Part shown: positions 30,477 to 40,233 of the stretch, piece by piece
Layout of the letters: each line of letters opens with the position of its first letter
How positions within the stretch are numbered: position 1 is the first letter of the stretch
Assembly: GCA_903913285.1 (NCBI GenBank)
Contig: CAIWKO010000010.1
Coordinates: forward strand, 170,790 to 234,789
From: an uncultured Bacteroidales bacterium
GTDB taxonomy: Bacteria; Bacteroidota; Bacteroidia; Bacteroidales; CAIWKO01
DNA: 64,000 nt
Reading direction: 5' to 3'
Position numbers and translations under genes: made by a program
The notes under the pieces: model-generated
Told to the model about the DNA's origin: nothing
The model's input: the letters and a program-made list of their open reading frames with translations, nothing else
Database searches by the model: none

Positions 30477-30488
30477 CACTCTATTTCT

Positions 30489-33116
30489 ATGGAACTGCCA
30501 ACCAAATACGACCCTTCACTAACCGAAGATAAATGGTATGCCTATTGGCTTACAAACCGCTTTTTTCATTCCGAGCCCGATTCACGGCCGGCTTATACGA
30601 TCGTAATTCCGCCGCCCAATGTAACCGGGGTGTTGCACATGGGGCATATACTCAACAATACCATTCAGGACATTATCATCCGCCGTGCACGTATGTTGGG
30701 CTATAACGCCTGCTGGGTTCCCGGCACCGACCATGCTTCTATTGCTACCGAAGCAAAAGTGGTTGCCAAACTCAAAGCCGAAGGCATTGATAAAAAAGAT
30801 CTGAGCCGCGACGAATTCCTCAGCCATGCCTGGCAATGGAAAGAAAAACACGGGGGCATTATACTCGACCAACTCAAAAAACTCGGTGCCTCCTGCGATT
30901 GGGACCGCACCTGTTTCACCATGGACCCCGCCCTCTACGAATCTGTTATCGATGTATTTATCGACCTCTTCAACAAAGGTTTGATCTATCGCGGTGTTCG
31001 TATGGTAAATTGGGATCCTAAAGCTTTAACGGCTGTTTCCGACGAAGAAGTTATCTATAAAGAAGTAAACTCCAAACTCTATTATGTTCGTTATCGTATC
31101 GAAAATACCAACGACGAATGGATAACCATTGCCACCACCCGCCCCGAAACCATTTTGGGCGATACTGCCGTTTGTGTTCACCCCGACGACGAACGCTATC
31201 AGCATTTAAAAGGCAAACGTGTCATCATTCCCTTGGTCGGTCGTTCGGTTCCTTTGATCTTCGACGAATATGTGGAACGCGAATTCGGCACCGGTGCTTT
31301 GAAAGTTACTCCCGCTCACGACATCAACGACTATAACCTCGGCATAAAACACAAACTTCAAAGCATCGACATTTTTAACGATAACGGAACCCTCAACGAA
31401 AAAGCACAGCTTTATGTGGGTGACGACCGTTTTCTGGTGCGCGAAAAGATCACCGGTGAACTTCACAAAAAAGGCTTCCTGGTTAAAACCGAAGACATCG
31501 TTAATAAAGTAGGATATTCCGAACGTACCGATGCCGTCATTGAACCCAAACTTTCCATGCAATGGTTCATGAAAATGGCCGACCTTGCCAAACCGGCGCT
31601 CGATGTGGTGTTGAGCGAAGAGGTGAAATTCTACCCTGCTAAGTTTATTAATACCTACAAGCATTGGATGGAAAACGTCAAAGACTGGTGTATTTCTCGT
31701 CAGCTTTGGTGGGGGCAACGCATCCCCGCCTTTTATGCTCCCGATGGAAGCATTTTTGTGGCAAAAACCATCGAACAGGCTCACGAAAAGGCAGTGCTAA
31801 GCGGGTTGAACATAAAGATCGGCGAACTGACGCAAGATGACGATGTGCTCGACACCTGGTTTTCTTCCTGGTTGTGGCCCATATCGGTTTTCGACGGGAT
31901 ACGAAAACCCGACAACGCCGATATCAACTATTACTATCCTACACAAGATTTGATTACCGCGCCCGATATTTTGTTCTTTTGGGTGGCACGAATGATCATG
32001 GCCGGATTGGAATATCGAAAAGCGATACCATTTAGCAATGTTTATCTAACGGGCATGGTTAGAGATAAGCTGGGACGCAAGATGTCGAAACAATTAGGTA
32101 ATTCGCCCGATCCTATTGATTTGATTACTAAATTCGGGGCCGACGGGGTGCGTATGGGTATGTTGCTGGCTTCGCCGGCAGGCAACGACCTGCCGTTCGA
32201 CGAATCGCAGTGCGAACAGGGACGCAACTTCAGCAATAAGATTTGGAACGCTTTTCGCCTTATAAATGGGTGGCAATGCGACGATAAAATAGCTCAACCG
32301 CAAAGCAGCATGGTGGCTGTCGATTGGTTCAATGCCAAAATGAACAGCACAATGATTGAACTGAACGATCATTTCGATAAATATCGCATGTCGGATGCTT
32401 TGTTGTGTATGTATAAACTCATTTGGGACGACTTTTGCTCGTGGTATCTCGAAATGATCAAGCCGCCGTTTCAACAACCCATTGATAAGATCACCTATCA
32501 GGCCACACTCAACATATTCGAAAAGCTGATGCAGTTGTTGCACCCCTTCATGCCCTTCATCACCGAAGAACTGTGGCATCACATCCGCGAACGAAAAGAA
32601 GGCGAATCGGTGATGATGACCCGGATGCCCGCAACGCAGACATTCGACGGGGAATTTTTGAAACATTTCGCCTACGTTCAGGAAGTGATCACCGAAGTGA
32701 GAGGCATCCGCAAGGATAAAAATATTTCGTTCAAAGAATCCATCAAACTGATGATCCGCAAAAACAATAATGAGGTTTCGGATACCGCATTCGACACGGT
32801 TGCGGCTAAACTTTGCAACATCAGCGATATAAGTTATGTATCCGAAAAGGTGGAACAGGCGTTGACGTTTATCATCCGGTCGACGGAGTTTTATATTCCG
32901 GTGGAAGGCAGCATAGATACGGAGGCCGAAATTTTGAAACTGAAGGAAGAGCTAAAATATCACCGCGGATTTTTTGATTCGGTGATGAAAAAACTGGGCA
33001 ACGAGCGCTTCGTGAATTCGGCACCCAAGCAGGTGGTTGACATCGAACGGAAAAAACTGGCCGACGCCGAAGCTAAAATCAACATTATTGAGGAACAAAT
33101 TAAGGGACTGCAGTAG
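30489..33116 (+). CDS. valS: Valine--tRNA ligase
   Basis: [63 protein letters not shown]. Confidence 0.97.
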   Translation: MELPTKYDPSLTEDKWYAYWLTNRFFHSEPDSRPAYTIVIPPPNVTGVLHMGHILNNTIQDIIIRRARMLGYNACWVPGTDHASIATEAKVVAKLKAEGIDKKDLSRDEFLSHAWQWKEKHGGIILDQLKKLGASCDWDRTCFTMDPALYESVIDVFIDLFNKGLIYRGVRMVNWDPKALTAVSDEEVIYKEVNSKLYYVRYRIENTNDEWITIATTRPETILGDTAVCVHPDDERYQHLKGKRVIIPLVGRSVPLIFDEYVEREFGTGALKVTPAHDINDYNLGIKHKLQSIDIFNDNGTLNEKAQLYVGDDRFLVREKITGELHKKGFLVKTEDIVNKVGYSERTDAVIEPKLSMQWFMKMADLAKPALDVVLSEEVKFYPAKFINTYKHWMENVKDWCISRQLWWGQRIPAFYAPDGSIFVAKTIEQAHEKAVLSGLNIKIGELTQDDDVLDTWFSSWLWPISVFDGIRKPDNADINYYYPTQDLITAPDILFFWVARMIMAGLEYRKAIPFSNVYLTGMVRDKLGRKMSKQLGNSPDPIDLITKFGADGVRMGMLLASPAGNDLPFDESQCEQGRNFSNKIWNAFRLINGWQCDDKIAQPQSSMVAVDWFNAKMNSTMIELNDHFDKYRMSDALLCMYKLIWDDFCSWYLEMIKPPFQQPIDKITYQATLNIFEKLMQLLHPFMPFITEELWHHIRERKEGESVMMTRMPATQTFDGEFLKHFAYVQEVITEVRGIRKDKNISFKESIKLMIRKNNNEVSDTAFDTVAAKLCNISDISYVSEKVEQALTFIIRSTEFYIPVEGSIDTEAEILKLKEELKYHRGFFDSVMKKLGNERFVNSAPKQVVDIERKKLADAEAKINIIEEQIKGLQ

Positions 33117-33169
33117 TTATTTTAGAGTTTCGGAAGAAATCTGATCATTTTTATCTTATTGTTATGTGA

Positions 33170-33463
33170 CAGGATGCAATTGTGTTCGTGCAGAACGTCA
33201 TTGTGCGCAAGCAGGATGCCATTGTGCACGTGCAGGACGCTATTGTGCACATGCAGGAGGCTACTGAGTGCTTGCAGGATGTCAGTGTGTGCTTGCAGCA
33301 TGTGATTGTGTTCGTGCAGGACGTCATTGTGTTCATGCAGGATGTGATTGTGTTCGTGCAGGACGTCATTGTGTTCATGCAGGATGCAAATGTGTTCTTG
33401 CAGGATGCAAATGTGTTCATGCAGGATGCAATTGTGCACATGCAGGATGCCATTGTGCACAAG
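33170..33463. repeat. Array B: 14 units of a 21-bp tandem repeat (CAGGAYGYNATTGTGTTCRTG), no indels
   Basis: Units at 33170, 33191, 33212, 33233, 33254, 33275, 33296, 33317, 33338, 33359, 33380, 33401, 33422, 33443, all exactly 21 nt. Confidence 0.97.
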
Positions 33464-33644
33464 TTTTCGGATTTTGTTACTGAAATGTTAAATGATTTTA
33501 GAGTGCATTTTCATTAATTTATTTTTTTGTTTGATAAAAAAATATTTTATGCTTGGTTCTTCACATAAAATATTCGTATCTTTATAGGTGTGTATCGCAA
33601 GATCAAAAATGATGTATTAATTCTTAATTAAAATCCTTCACACT

Positions 33645-34040
33645 ATGCAAACTAACTATATCTGCCCTTTCTGCAACGGTCATTTAAATGTAAACGACAA
33701 CATCGTTCTTATTGTGCGCAATTCAGCCAAACAACAAGGGCTGGTGTTTTTGCACACCGAGATCGGCAACTACTCGAGCCAGATGAATTCTTCTCTGGAT
33801 ATCAAAAAAGGCGAAACTGTGGATTTCTTTTGCCCCTATTGCCACACCAATCTGGAATATCATAAGGATGAGAGCAGTTTGGTGAAGATACAGCATGAAG
33901 ATGTTCAGGGTAAAAAGTCGCAGGTGGTGTTCTCTAAAATTTACGGCGAAGAACGCACCTACCATATTCACGAGGATAAAGTGCTTTCGTATGGCGAACA
34001 TGCAAAGCATTTTCAAGATCCTGAATGGTTTTTGAAGTAA
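33645..34040 (+). CDS. Zinc-ribbon-like hypothetical protein
   Basis: YICPFCNGHL and FFCPYCHTNL: two CxxC knuckles. Confidence 0.75.
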   Translation: MQTNYICPFCNGHLNVNDNIVLIVRNSAKQQGLVFLHTEIGNYSSQMNSSLDIKKGETVDFFCPYCHTNLEYHKDESSLVKIQHEDVQGKKSQVVFSKIYGEERTYHIHEDKVLSYGEHAKHFQDPEWFLK

Positions 34041-34102
34041 TTTATTTACAGTATAATTTTCATTTTTTAGGCAATTATCCGCATTTATAAAAAACATTTT
34101 TT

Positions 34103-36913
34103 ATGAGATCAAAAAAAATTATCAAAACCGTTTTGAAAGTCCTGGGAATTTTTATCGGACTTATTATTGTTTTAGCAATTGTGCTTCCTCTGGTGTTCAA
34201 AAAACAGATAGTGCAGGCTGTGAAGACCGAGATCAACAATCAGGTGAATGCCACGGTTGATTTTAAGGATTATCATTTATCGCTATTCCGCGATTTTCCG
34301 AATTTTACGCTGGGTCTCGACAAGCTGACGGTGGTGGGACAAAAAGAATTTGCCGGCGACACTCTGGCCAGCATCGAAAAGATCAGGGTTACCATAGGTT
34401 TGTTCAGTGTGATAAAAGGAAGCCAGTACACCATCCGTAAAATTGCTGTTGACAACCCCAGAATTTTGTTGAAAGTGCTCAAAGGTGGCAAAGCCAACTG
34501 GGACATTGCCAAGCCGTCGGCACCCGCTACCAAGACCGTCCCTGCCGAAAAACCATCGGCTTTCAAACTTTCGATAAAAAAACTCAGCATCAGCCATGCC
34601 TACATCCGCTACGACGATGAGGACGGCAATATGCACGCCGAAGTGAAGAACCTAAACCATTCGCTTTCGGGCGACCTGACGGTCGATAACACTTCGTTAT
34701 CGACAGATACGAAGATCGATACGCTGAGCTTTTCGTATGGCGGTGTTTCGTATCTGCATAAAGCCAACTTTAGTCTGAAGGCCGATTTTGACGCGGATCT
34801 GAAGAATTCGAAATACACATTCAAGGAGAATGAATTGCAGCTTAATAATCTGTTTCTCGGTTTCGACGGATGGGTGGCGATGCCGAAAAGCGATATTACG
34901 ATGGATATTAAGTTTAAGACGAAAAAAACGGATTTCAAGAATATACTGTCGCTGATACCCGCGGTTTACAGCAAAGATTTTGATAAAATAGAAACCAAAG
35001 GCAACCTTGCACTGGATGGTTTTGCGAAAGGCACTTATAATGATAAGATGCTGCCCGCATTCGCGCTTAATCTGGTGGTTGATAATGCCATGTTCAAATA
35101 TCCTTCGCTGCCGAAAGCGGTGAAGAACATCAATTTGAACGTGAACGTGAGTAATGCTACGGGTAAGCCCGATAACACGGTGATCAACATCAAAAGGCTT
35201 CATCTGGAGATGGGAAGCAACCCTGCCGACATCGTGATGCTGGTGAGCACGCCCGTTTCGGACCCGAATATCAACGGAACCATTAAAGTGAAAGTGAATT
35301 TGGGCGAGGTGAAGGATTTTTATCCGCTGGATGCCGGCGACCAACTGAACGGGGTTTTGAACGCGGATGTGAGTTTGAAAGGGAAATTATCGTCGATACA
35401 GAAAGAAAAATATGAGGAATTTCAGGCTAAGGGCGAGATATCTGTAGCAGGCATGTCGTATAAGAGCAAAGACATCAAGCAGGGCATTCTGGTGAAAGAA
35501 ATTAAGTTGCTGTTTTCTCCGAAATTTGTGGATATGCCCGTGTGCGACCTGAAAATGGGCCGGTCGGATATTCAGGCCAAAGGTCATCTGGACAATTTGT
35601 TGTTCTACATCTTTAAGAACGACAAGCTGACAGGCACATTTGAGAGTAAATCGCATTTGCTCGACCTGAACGAATTTATGTCGGGATCGGCCACGCCGAC
35701 TGCCAAGCCTACCACAACTTCGACCGCTGCTACCTCTTCGGTGATAGAAGTGCCCGCTAACATCAACTTTACGCTGAACTCGGCTTTCGACAGAATATTA
35801 TACGATAATCTGGATATGAGTCAGGTGACAGGCATAGTGAAGCTGGCCGACCGCAAGCTAGCACTTGAAAATCTGAAACTGAATATGCTCGACGGTTCGC
35901 TGGCAGTGAACGGTTATTACAGCACCCAGAAAACCGAACCTCAGGTTGATTTTAAACTCGACCTCAACCAATTTGATATTCCAAAAACCTTCAAGACCTT
36001 TGTAACGGTTCAGAAACTGGCACCGATAGCCGAAAAATGTGCGGGAAAGATGTCGATAAAGATGAATCTGAACACCAGCTTCGATAAAACCATGGCCGTG
36101 AATTACAACACGCTGAATGCAGGTGGTTCGCTAACGGCAACAAAGGTGGAAGTGAAAGGCCTTGAAGTGCTTAATAAGATAGCCGATGCTTTAAAGATCG
36201 ATAAATTCAGAAAGATCGGCATCGACAAAGTGAATATTGATTTCAACATTGCCAATGGCAGGCTGAATGTGAAACCTTATTCGTTCACATTCGAAAAGAT
36301 CAAGATGACGCTATCGGGCTGGAACTCGCTCGACCAAACGATGAACTACGATCTGGTGAGCGAAATACCCCGCGAACTATTTGGCGGCGCTGCCAACGGG
36401 GTGTTGAACAATCTGGTGAGTCAGGCAAACAGCAAAGGGCTGAACATACAACCCGGTAACGTGATCATCGTTGCCATTAAAATAGGCGGAACTTTCAGTA
36501 AGCCTGTTATCACAACCAATATCAAAAAAAGTGTGAACGATGCGGTGAACGACCTGAAGAAAGAGGTGATAGAAACGGTGAAAGATAAGGCCAAAGAAAC
36601 CATTGACAAAGCTAAGACCGAAGTTTCGGCACAGGCACAAAAGATACTTGATGATGCGAAAGTGAAAGCACAGCAACTGAAAGACGAAGCCAAAAAAGCC
36701 GGCGACCTGCTGATAGCTGAAGCTGATAAACAGGGAAAGGCATTGGTAGATCAGGCAACAAACCCCTTAACCAAAGCTGCTGCAAAAGAATCGGCGAAAC
36801 AATTGCTGAAAGTTGCCAATGATAAATCGACCAAACTGCAGCAGGAAGCCGCTGCCAAAGCCGATAAAGTTTTGGCCGATGCTCAGGCACAGGCCGACAA
36901 ACTGAAGAAGTAG
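34103..36913 (+). CDS. AsmA-family protein with long C-terminal coiled-coil tail
   Basis: N-terminal TM then VNATVDFKDYHLSLFRDFPNFTLGLDKLTVVG; C-terminal Ala/Lys/Asp-rich helix. Confidence 0.88.
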   Translation: MRSKKIIKTVLKVLGIFIGLIIVLAIVLPLVFKKQIVQAVKTEINNQVNATVDFKDYHLSLFRDFPNFTLGLDKLTVVGQKEFAGDTLASIEKIRVTIGLFSVIKGSQYTIRKIAVDNPRILLKVLKGGKANWDIAKPSAPATKTVPAEKPSAFKLSIKKLSISHAYIRYDDEDGNMHAEVKNLNHSLSGDLTVDNTSLSTDTKIDTLSFSYGGVSYLHKANFSLKADFDADLKNSKYTFKENELQLNNLFLGFDGWVAMPKSDITMDIKFKTKKTDFKNILSLIPAVYSKDFDKIETKGNLALDGFAKGTYNDKMLPAFALNLVVDNAMFKYPSLPKAVKNINLNVNVSNATGKPDNTVINIKRLHLEMGSNPADIVMLVSTPVSDPNINGTIKVKVNLGEVKDFYPLDAGDQLNGVLNADVSLKGKLSSIQKEKYEEFQAKGEISVAGMSYKSKDIKQGILVKEIKLLFSPKFVDMPVCDLKMGRSDIQAKGHLDNLLFYIFKNDKLTGTFESKSHLLDLNEFMSGSATPTAKPTTTSTAATSSVIEVPANINFTLNSAFDRILYDNLDMSQVTGIVKLADRKLALENLKLNMLDGSLAVNGYYSTQKTEPQVDFKLDLNQFDIPKTFKTFVTVQKLAPIAEKCAGKMSIKMNLNTSFDKTMAVNYNTLNAGGSLTATKVEVKGLEVLNKIADALKIDKFRKIGIDKVNIDFNIANGRLNVKPYSFTFEKIKMTLSGWNSLDQTMNYDLVSEIPRELFGGAANGVLNNLVSQANSKGLNIQPGNVIIVAIKIGGTFSKPVITTNIKKSVNDAVNDLKKEVIETVKDKAKETIDKAKTEVSAQAQKILDDAKVKAQQLKDEAKKAGDLLIAEADKQGKALVDQATNPLTKAAAKESAKQLLKVANDKSTKLQQEAAAKADKVLADAQAQADKLKK

Positions 36914-36939
36914 AACTAAACCAATTTGAAAAGAAAAAA

Positions 36940-36970
36940 GCCTGTTATGGATACCATAGCAGGCTTTTTT
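36940..36970. terminator. Terminator between convergent genes, likely bidirectional
   Basis: AAAAAAGCCTGTTATGG-ATA-CCATAGCAGGCTTTTTT. Confidence 0.85.
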
Positions 36971-36998
36971 ATACTAAATATCTATTACCCGATTCGCA

Positions 36999-39900
36999 TC
37001 ACATGATCAGGGTGACTGTGCCTTTATAAGTGTATTTCTTTCCTTTCAGGTCGCTGACTTTGATAAGATAGACATAGGTAGCCTCGATGCATTTTGAATT
37101 GTCGTATTTATTATCCATGGTTCCGTTCCAGCCCTGATTGATATCGGTGGTTGAGAACATTTCGTGTCCCCACCTGTTGTATATTATCATCGAAAAGGTT
37201 TTGGTATCCATACCAACTCCAACGGGTTTAAAGATATCGTTCTTTCCGTCCAGATTGGGTGTAAAACTGTTGGGTATCCAGATCGCGAAATAGGGATAAA
37301 TGTGAACATAGCCTTCTGCAGTATCCACACAACCGTTGACATCGGTAACAATAAGTGTTACGAAATATGAGCCCGAATCGGCATAAGTATGGTTTACCTG
37401 ACTACCCGAGGCATAGCTTCCATCGCCGAAGGTCCATTCCCAATCGGTTATATTGCCAACGGATTCGTCGTAGAAAGTTACGGGGCCTTCGTTTATAGTA
37501 ACAACTTCGGGTTTTGTGCTGAAGGCTGCAGTGGGGCCAATATCCTGAGCAACAGTTGTGCTTGCAGTACCAATGCATCCGCCACAGTTCACCGTAACGC
37601 TGTATGTTCCGGCTGCAAGTGAAGTGATGGTTTGAGTGGAATCAGGGGGAACGGTGTTCCAAACATAAGTACACCCTGTACCCGCACTATTGGCAGATGC
37701 TGTACCGTTGTTCTGACTGCAGTATGCATCGGTTGAGGTGGCAGTTACATTAAGTGTTGCATTAACGGTGACTATTACAAATGCGCTGCCCGTACATCCG
37801 CCGGAGGTTGCCGTGACGACATAGGTGGTAGTAGTGATTGGATTCACCACAATTGAAGCACCTGTTGATACAGGCGTGGTATTCCATGCGTAGGTTAGCC
37901 CTCCGGTTGCCGTTAGTGTAACCGGATTGCCCGGACATATTGTTTGTGGCAGTGCAGAGGCTGTTACTACGAGAGCGGGGCTAACGACAACTGTAACTGA
38001 TGTCGAACCTGTGCAGCCCGATGCATTGGATACGGTAACACTATACGTGCCTGCCGCAGTCACTGTGATGGTTTGAGTTGTTGCAGCAGTTGACCAAAGA
38101 TAAGCAGCATAAGAATTCCCTGCATTAAGAACCGTGGACGTTCCGGGGCAAATAGATGTTTGTCCTGTGATGGACGGTGTGGGGCTGGTGTTTTGTGTGA
38201 CGGTGACGGATGTGCTGCCCGAACAACCTCCGCTGTTCGTTACAGTGACAGAATAAGTTCCCGCTGTAGCGGTTGAAATTGTTTGGGTAGTGGCAGTTGT
38301 CGACCACAGATAGGTTGTATATCCTGCTCCTGCATCAAGTGTGGTGGAAGCCCCCGGACAAATTGCTAACTGACCTGTTATAGTGGGTGTGAGGTTTGCA
38401 TTAAGCGTGACCGTTACGGAGGCTGTTCCGGAACATCCGAACCCGTTAGTTACGGTAACAGAATAGTTTCCTACCGTGGAAGGTGAAATTGTTTGGGTAG
38501 TAGCAGTAGTTGACCACAGATACGAAGCATATCCTGCTCCTGCATCGAGGGTGGTCGACGCACCCGGACAAATAGTCAACAGACCTGTGATGGCAGGGGT
38601 TGGAACTGCATTTTGTGTAACAGTTACAGATGCCGTACCCGAACAACCTCCTGCATTTGTTACCGTGACAGAATAATTTCCCACCGCGGAGGGAGAAATT
38701 GTTTCGGTTGTGGCTGCAGTTGACCAAAGATAGGATGTATATCCTGCCCCTGCATCGAGGGTGGTGGAAGCCCCCGGACAAATTGCCAATTGACCTGAAA
38801 TAGTGGGAGTGAGATTTGCATTGAGAGTAACCGTTACTGAAGCGGTTCCAGAACAGGCGTTACTATTGGTAACCGTAACAGTGTATGTTCCGGCGGCAGA
38901 AGGTGAGATGGTTTCTGTAGTAGCCGTAGTTGACCAATGATAGGATGTGTAACCGGCACCAGCATCCAGCGTGGTTGAAACACCTGCGCAAATTGCCGTG
39001 TTACCTGAGATAACAGGAGTTGGATTGGCAACAGTTGAAACAACTATCGATTCGCTTCCTGTGCACCCGTGATTATTCGTGAGAGTTACAGTATATGTAC
39101 CAGGCAAGGTTACGGTTAAAGTTGGGTTGGTTGTGCTATTTTGCCATAAATAGGTACAATTTGGCGTTGTTGCATTTAGAGTTAAGGATTGTCCCTGACA
39201 TAAAGTTGTGTCGTTGCCAAAACTTACGGATGGGTTTGTGCTGTATGCAACATGAATAGTGTCGGAAGCAATACAACCGCTTACATTGATGCTTACCCAG
39301 TAGGTGCCGGCAGATGTTACAGTATAGGTTGGATTTGTTGAGCTATTCTGCCATAAATAAGTTGCACCTGCTGTGGTTGCATTTAATAGCAGGGTTTGTC
39401 CCGGGCATAATGTTGTGTCATTTGGCAAATGAACACTACAAGGCGGAGTATTTGAACAACAATATGAATCGATCATTCCTGAACTTCCGGAAGACCCACT
39501 GTGAATAATAACCCAATTATGACCAGCCTGTGCAGCCGTGGCAACAAAGGAAAAACTCACGGTGGTCCAGGTATAGCCCGCTGCCGGTAAATTACCAAGA
39601 GCATAAGCACCTGCTAATGATCCGGAAGTGTTGGTATAAATAAAGGGGGCAAAATTACCGTCGCTACCCATACCATGGCTTACACAAGTAAAAGAAAAAG
39701 TATAGGTTTGTCCGGCAATTAAGGGATTTATAAATCGCAAGCCAAAACCTTCGCCTCCTGTTGTCCATGCAGTACCACTTCCGATAAAAAGGGCTCTGCA
39801 TCCAGCTGCATTGATGGGTGGAGCAATGGTTAAATTGGCTCCGGGCCAGCATCCGGTCCAGGCACTGCCTGTCCATTGACACAGATCAGCGTCGTTGGTG

Positions 39901-40034
39901 TTGACCAAATTAACACCTGAGGAAAAACTTGTTCCCGGCGTTGCACTCGAAAAGCAAGTATCAAGAATGGTTTGAGCAGAAACTGCTTTGGTTAATACTA
40001 TGATGCAAAAAAGGACAAAGTATATTTTTTTCAT
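36999..40034 (-). CDS. Large secreted Ig-like-repeat protein with PKD domain and T9SS type-B C-terminal domain
   Basis: Signal MKKIYFVLFCIIVLTKAVSAQ; five 70-aa repeats; PKD WEWTFGDGSYASGSQVNHTYADSGSYFVTLIV; C-term IWIPNSFTPNLDGKNDIFKP...YNRWGHEMFSTTDINQGWNG. Confidence 0.9.
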   Translation of the reverse strand: MKKIYFVLFCIIVLTKAVSAQTILDTCFSSATPGTSFSSGVNLVNTNDADLCQWTGSAWTGCWPGANLTIAPPINAAGCRALFIGSGTAWTTGGEGFGLRFINPLIAGQTYTFSFTCVSHGMGSDGNFAPFIYTNTSGSLAGAYALGNLPAAGYTWTTVSFSFVATAAQAGHNWVIIHSGSSGSSGMIDSYCCSNTPPCSVHLPNDTTLCPGQTLLLNATTAGATYLWQNSSTNPTYTVTSAGTYWVSINVSGCIASDTIHVAYSTNPSVSFGNDTTLCQGQSLTLNATTPNCTYLWQNSTTNPTLTVTLPGTYTVTLTNNHGCTGSESIVVSTVANPTPVISGNTAICAGVSTTLDAGAGYTSYHWSTTATTETISPSAAGTYTVTVTNSNACSGTASVTVTLNANLTPTISGQLAICPGASTTLDAGAGYTSYLWSTAATTETISPSAVGNYSVTVTNAGGCSGTASVTVTQNAVPTPAITGLLTICPGASTTLDAGAGYASYLWSTTATTQTISPSTVGNYSVTVTNGFGCSGTASVTVTLNANLTPTITGQLAICPGASTTLDAGAGYTTYLWSTTATTQTISTATAGTYSVTVTNSGGCSGSTSVTVTQNTSPTPSITGQTSICPGTSTVLNAGNSYAAYLWSTAATTQTITVTAAGTYSVTVSNASGCTGSTSVTVVVSPALVVTASALPQTICPGNPVTLTATGGLTYAWNTTPVSTGASIVVNPITTTTYVVTATSGGCTGSAFVIVTVNATLNVTATSTDAYCSQNNGTASANSAGTGCTYVWNTVPPDSTQTITSLAAGTYSVTVNCGGCIGTASTTVAQDIGPTAAFSTKPEVVTINEGPVTFYDESVGNITDWEWTFGDGSYASGSQVNHTYADSGSYFVTLIVTDVNGCVDTAEGYVHIYPYFAIWIPNSFTPNLDGKNDIFKPVGVGMDTKTFSMIIYNRWGHEMFSTTDINQGWNGTMDNKYDNSKCIEATYVYLIKVSDLKGKKYTYKGTVTLIM

Positions 40035-40233
40035 TTTTTTGCTTAAATAAAACAACAGAATAAATGCAAGATTTTGTTTTTATTATACGTAACAAATATA
40101 GAAAAAATTTGGTAATTAAGAAAATTATAATAAAAAAGTATCCAATAATAAAGTTTATTGGCAATCTCTGCTATCAATCATAAAAAAATAAAGCTCTTGT
40201 ATACCTGCAACAAAATACTTTTCTCTACCTGAT

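Noticed and set aside
30477-30488. T-box or other riboswitch upstream of valS
   Set aside because: Only 12 bp separate valS from the preceding gene and no conserved leader structure is visible.
33170-33463. CRISPR array
   Set aside because: No repeat/spacer alternation: units are contiguous 21-mers without unique spacers, and no cas genes lie in the window.
33122-33517. Overlapping ORFs in at least four frames over array B (e.g. HEHNDVL and CMNTMTS repeats)
   Set aside because: Same artefact; several frames on both strands are open at once and no signal peptide or RBS context supports translation.
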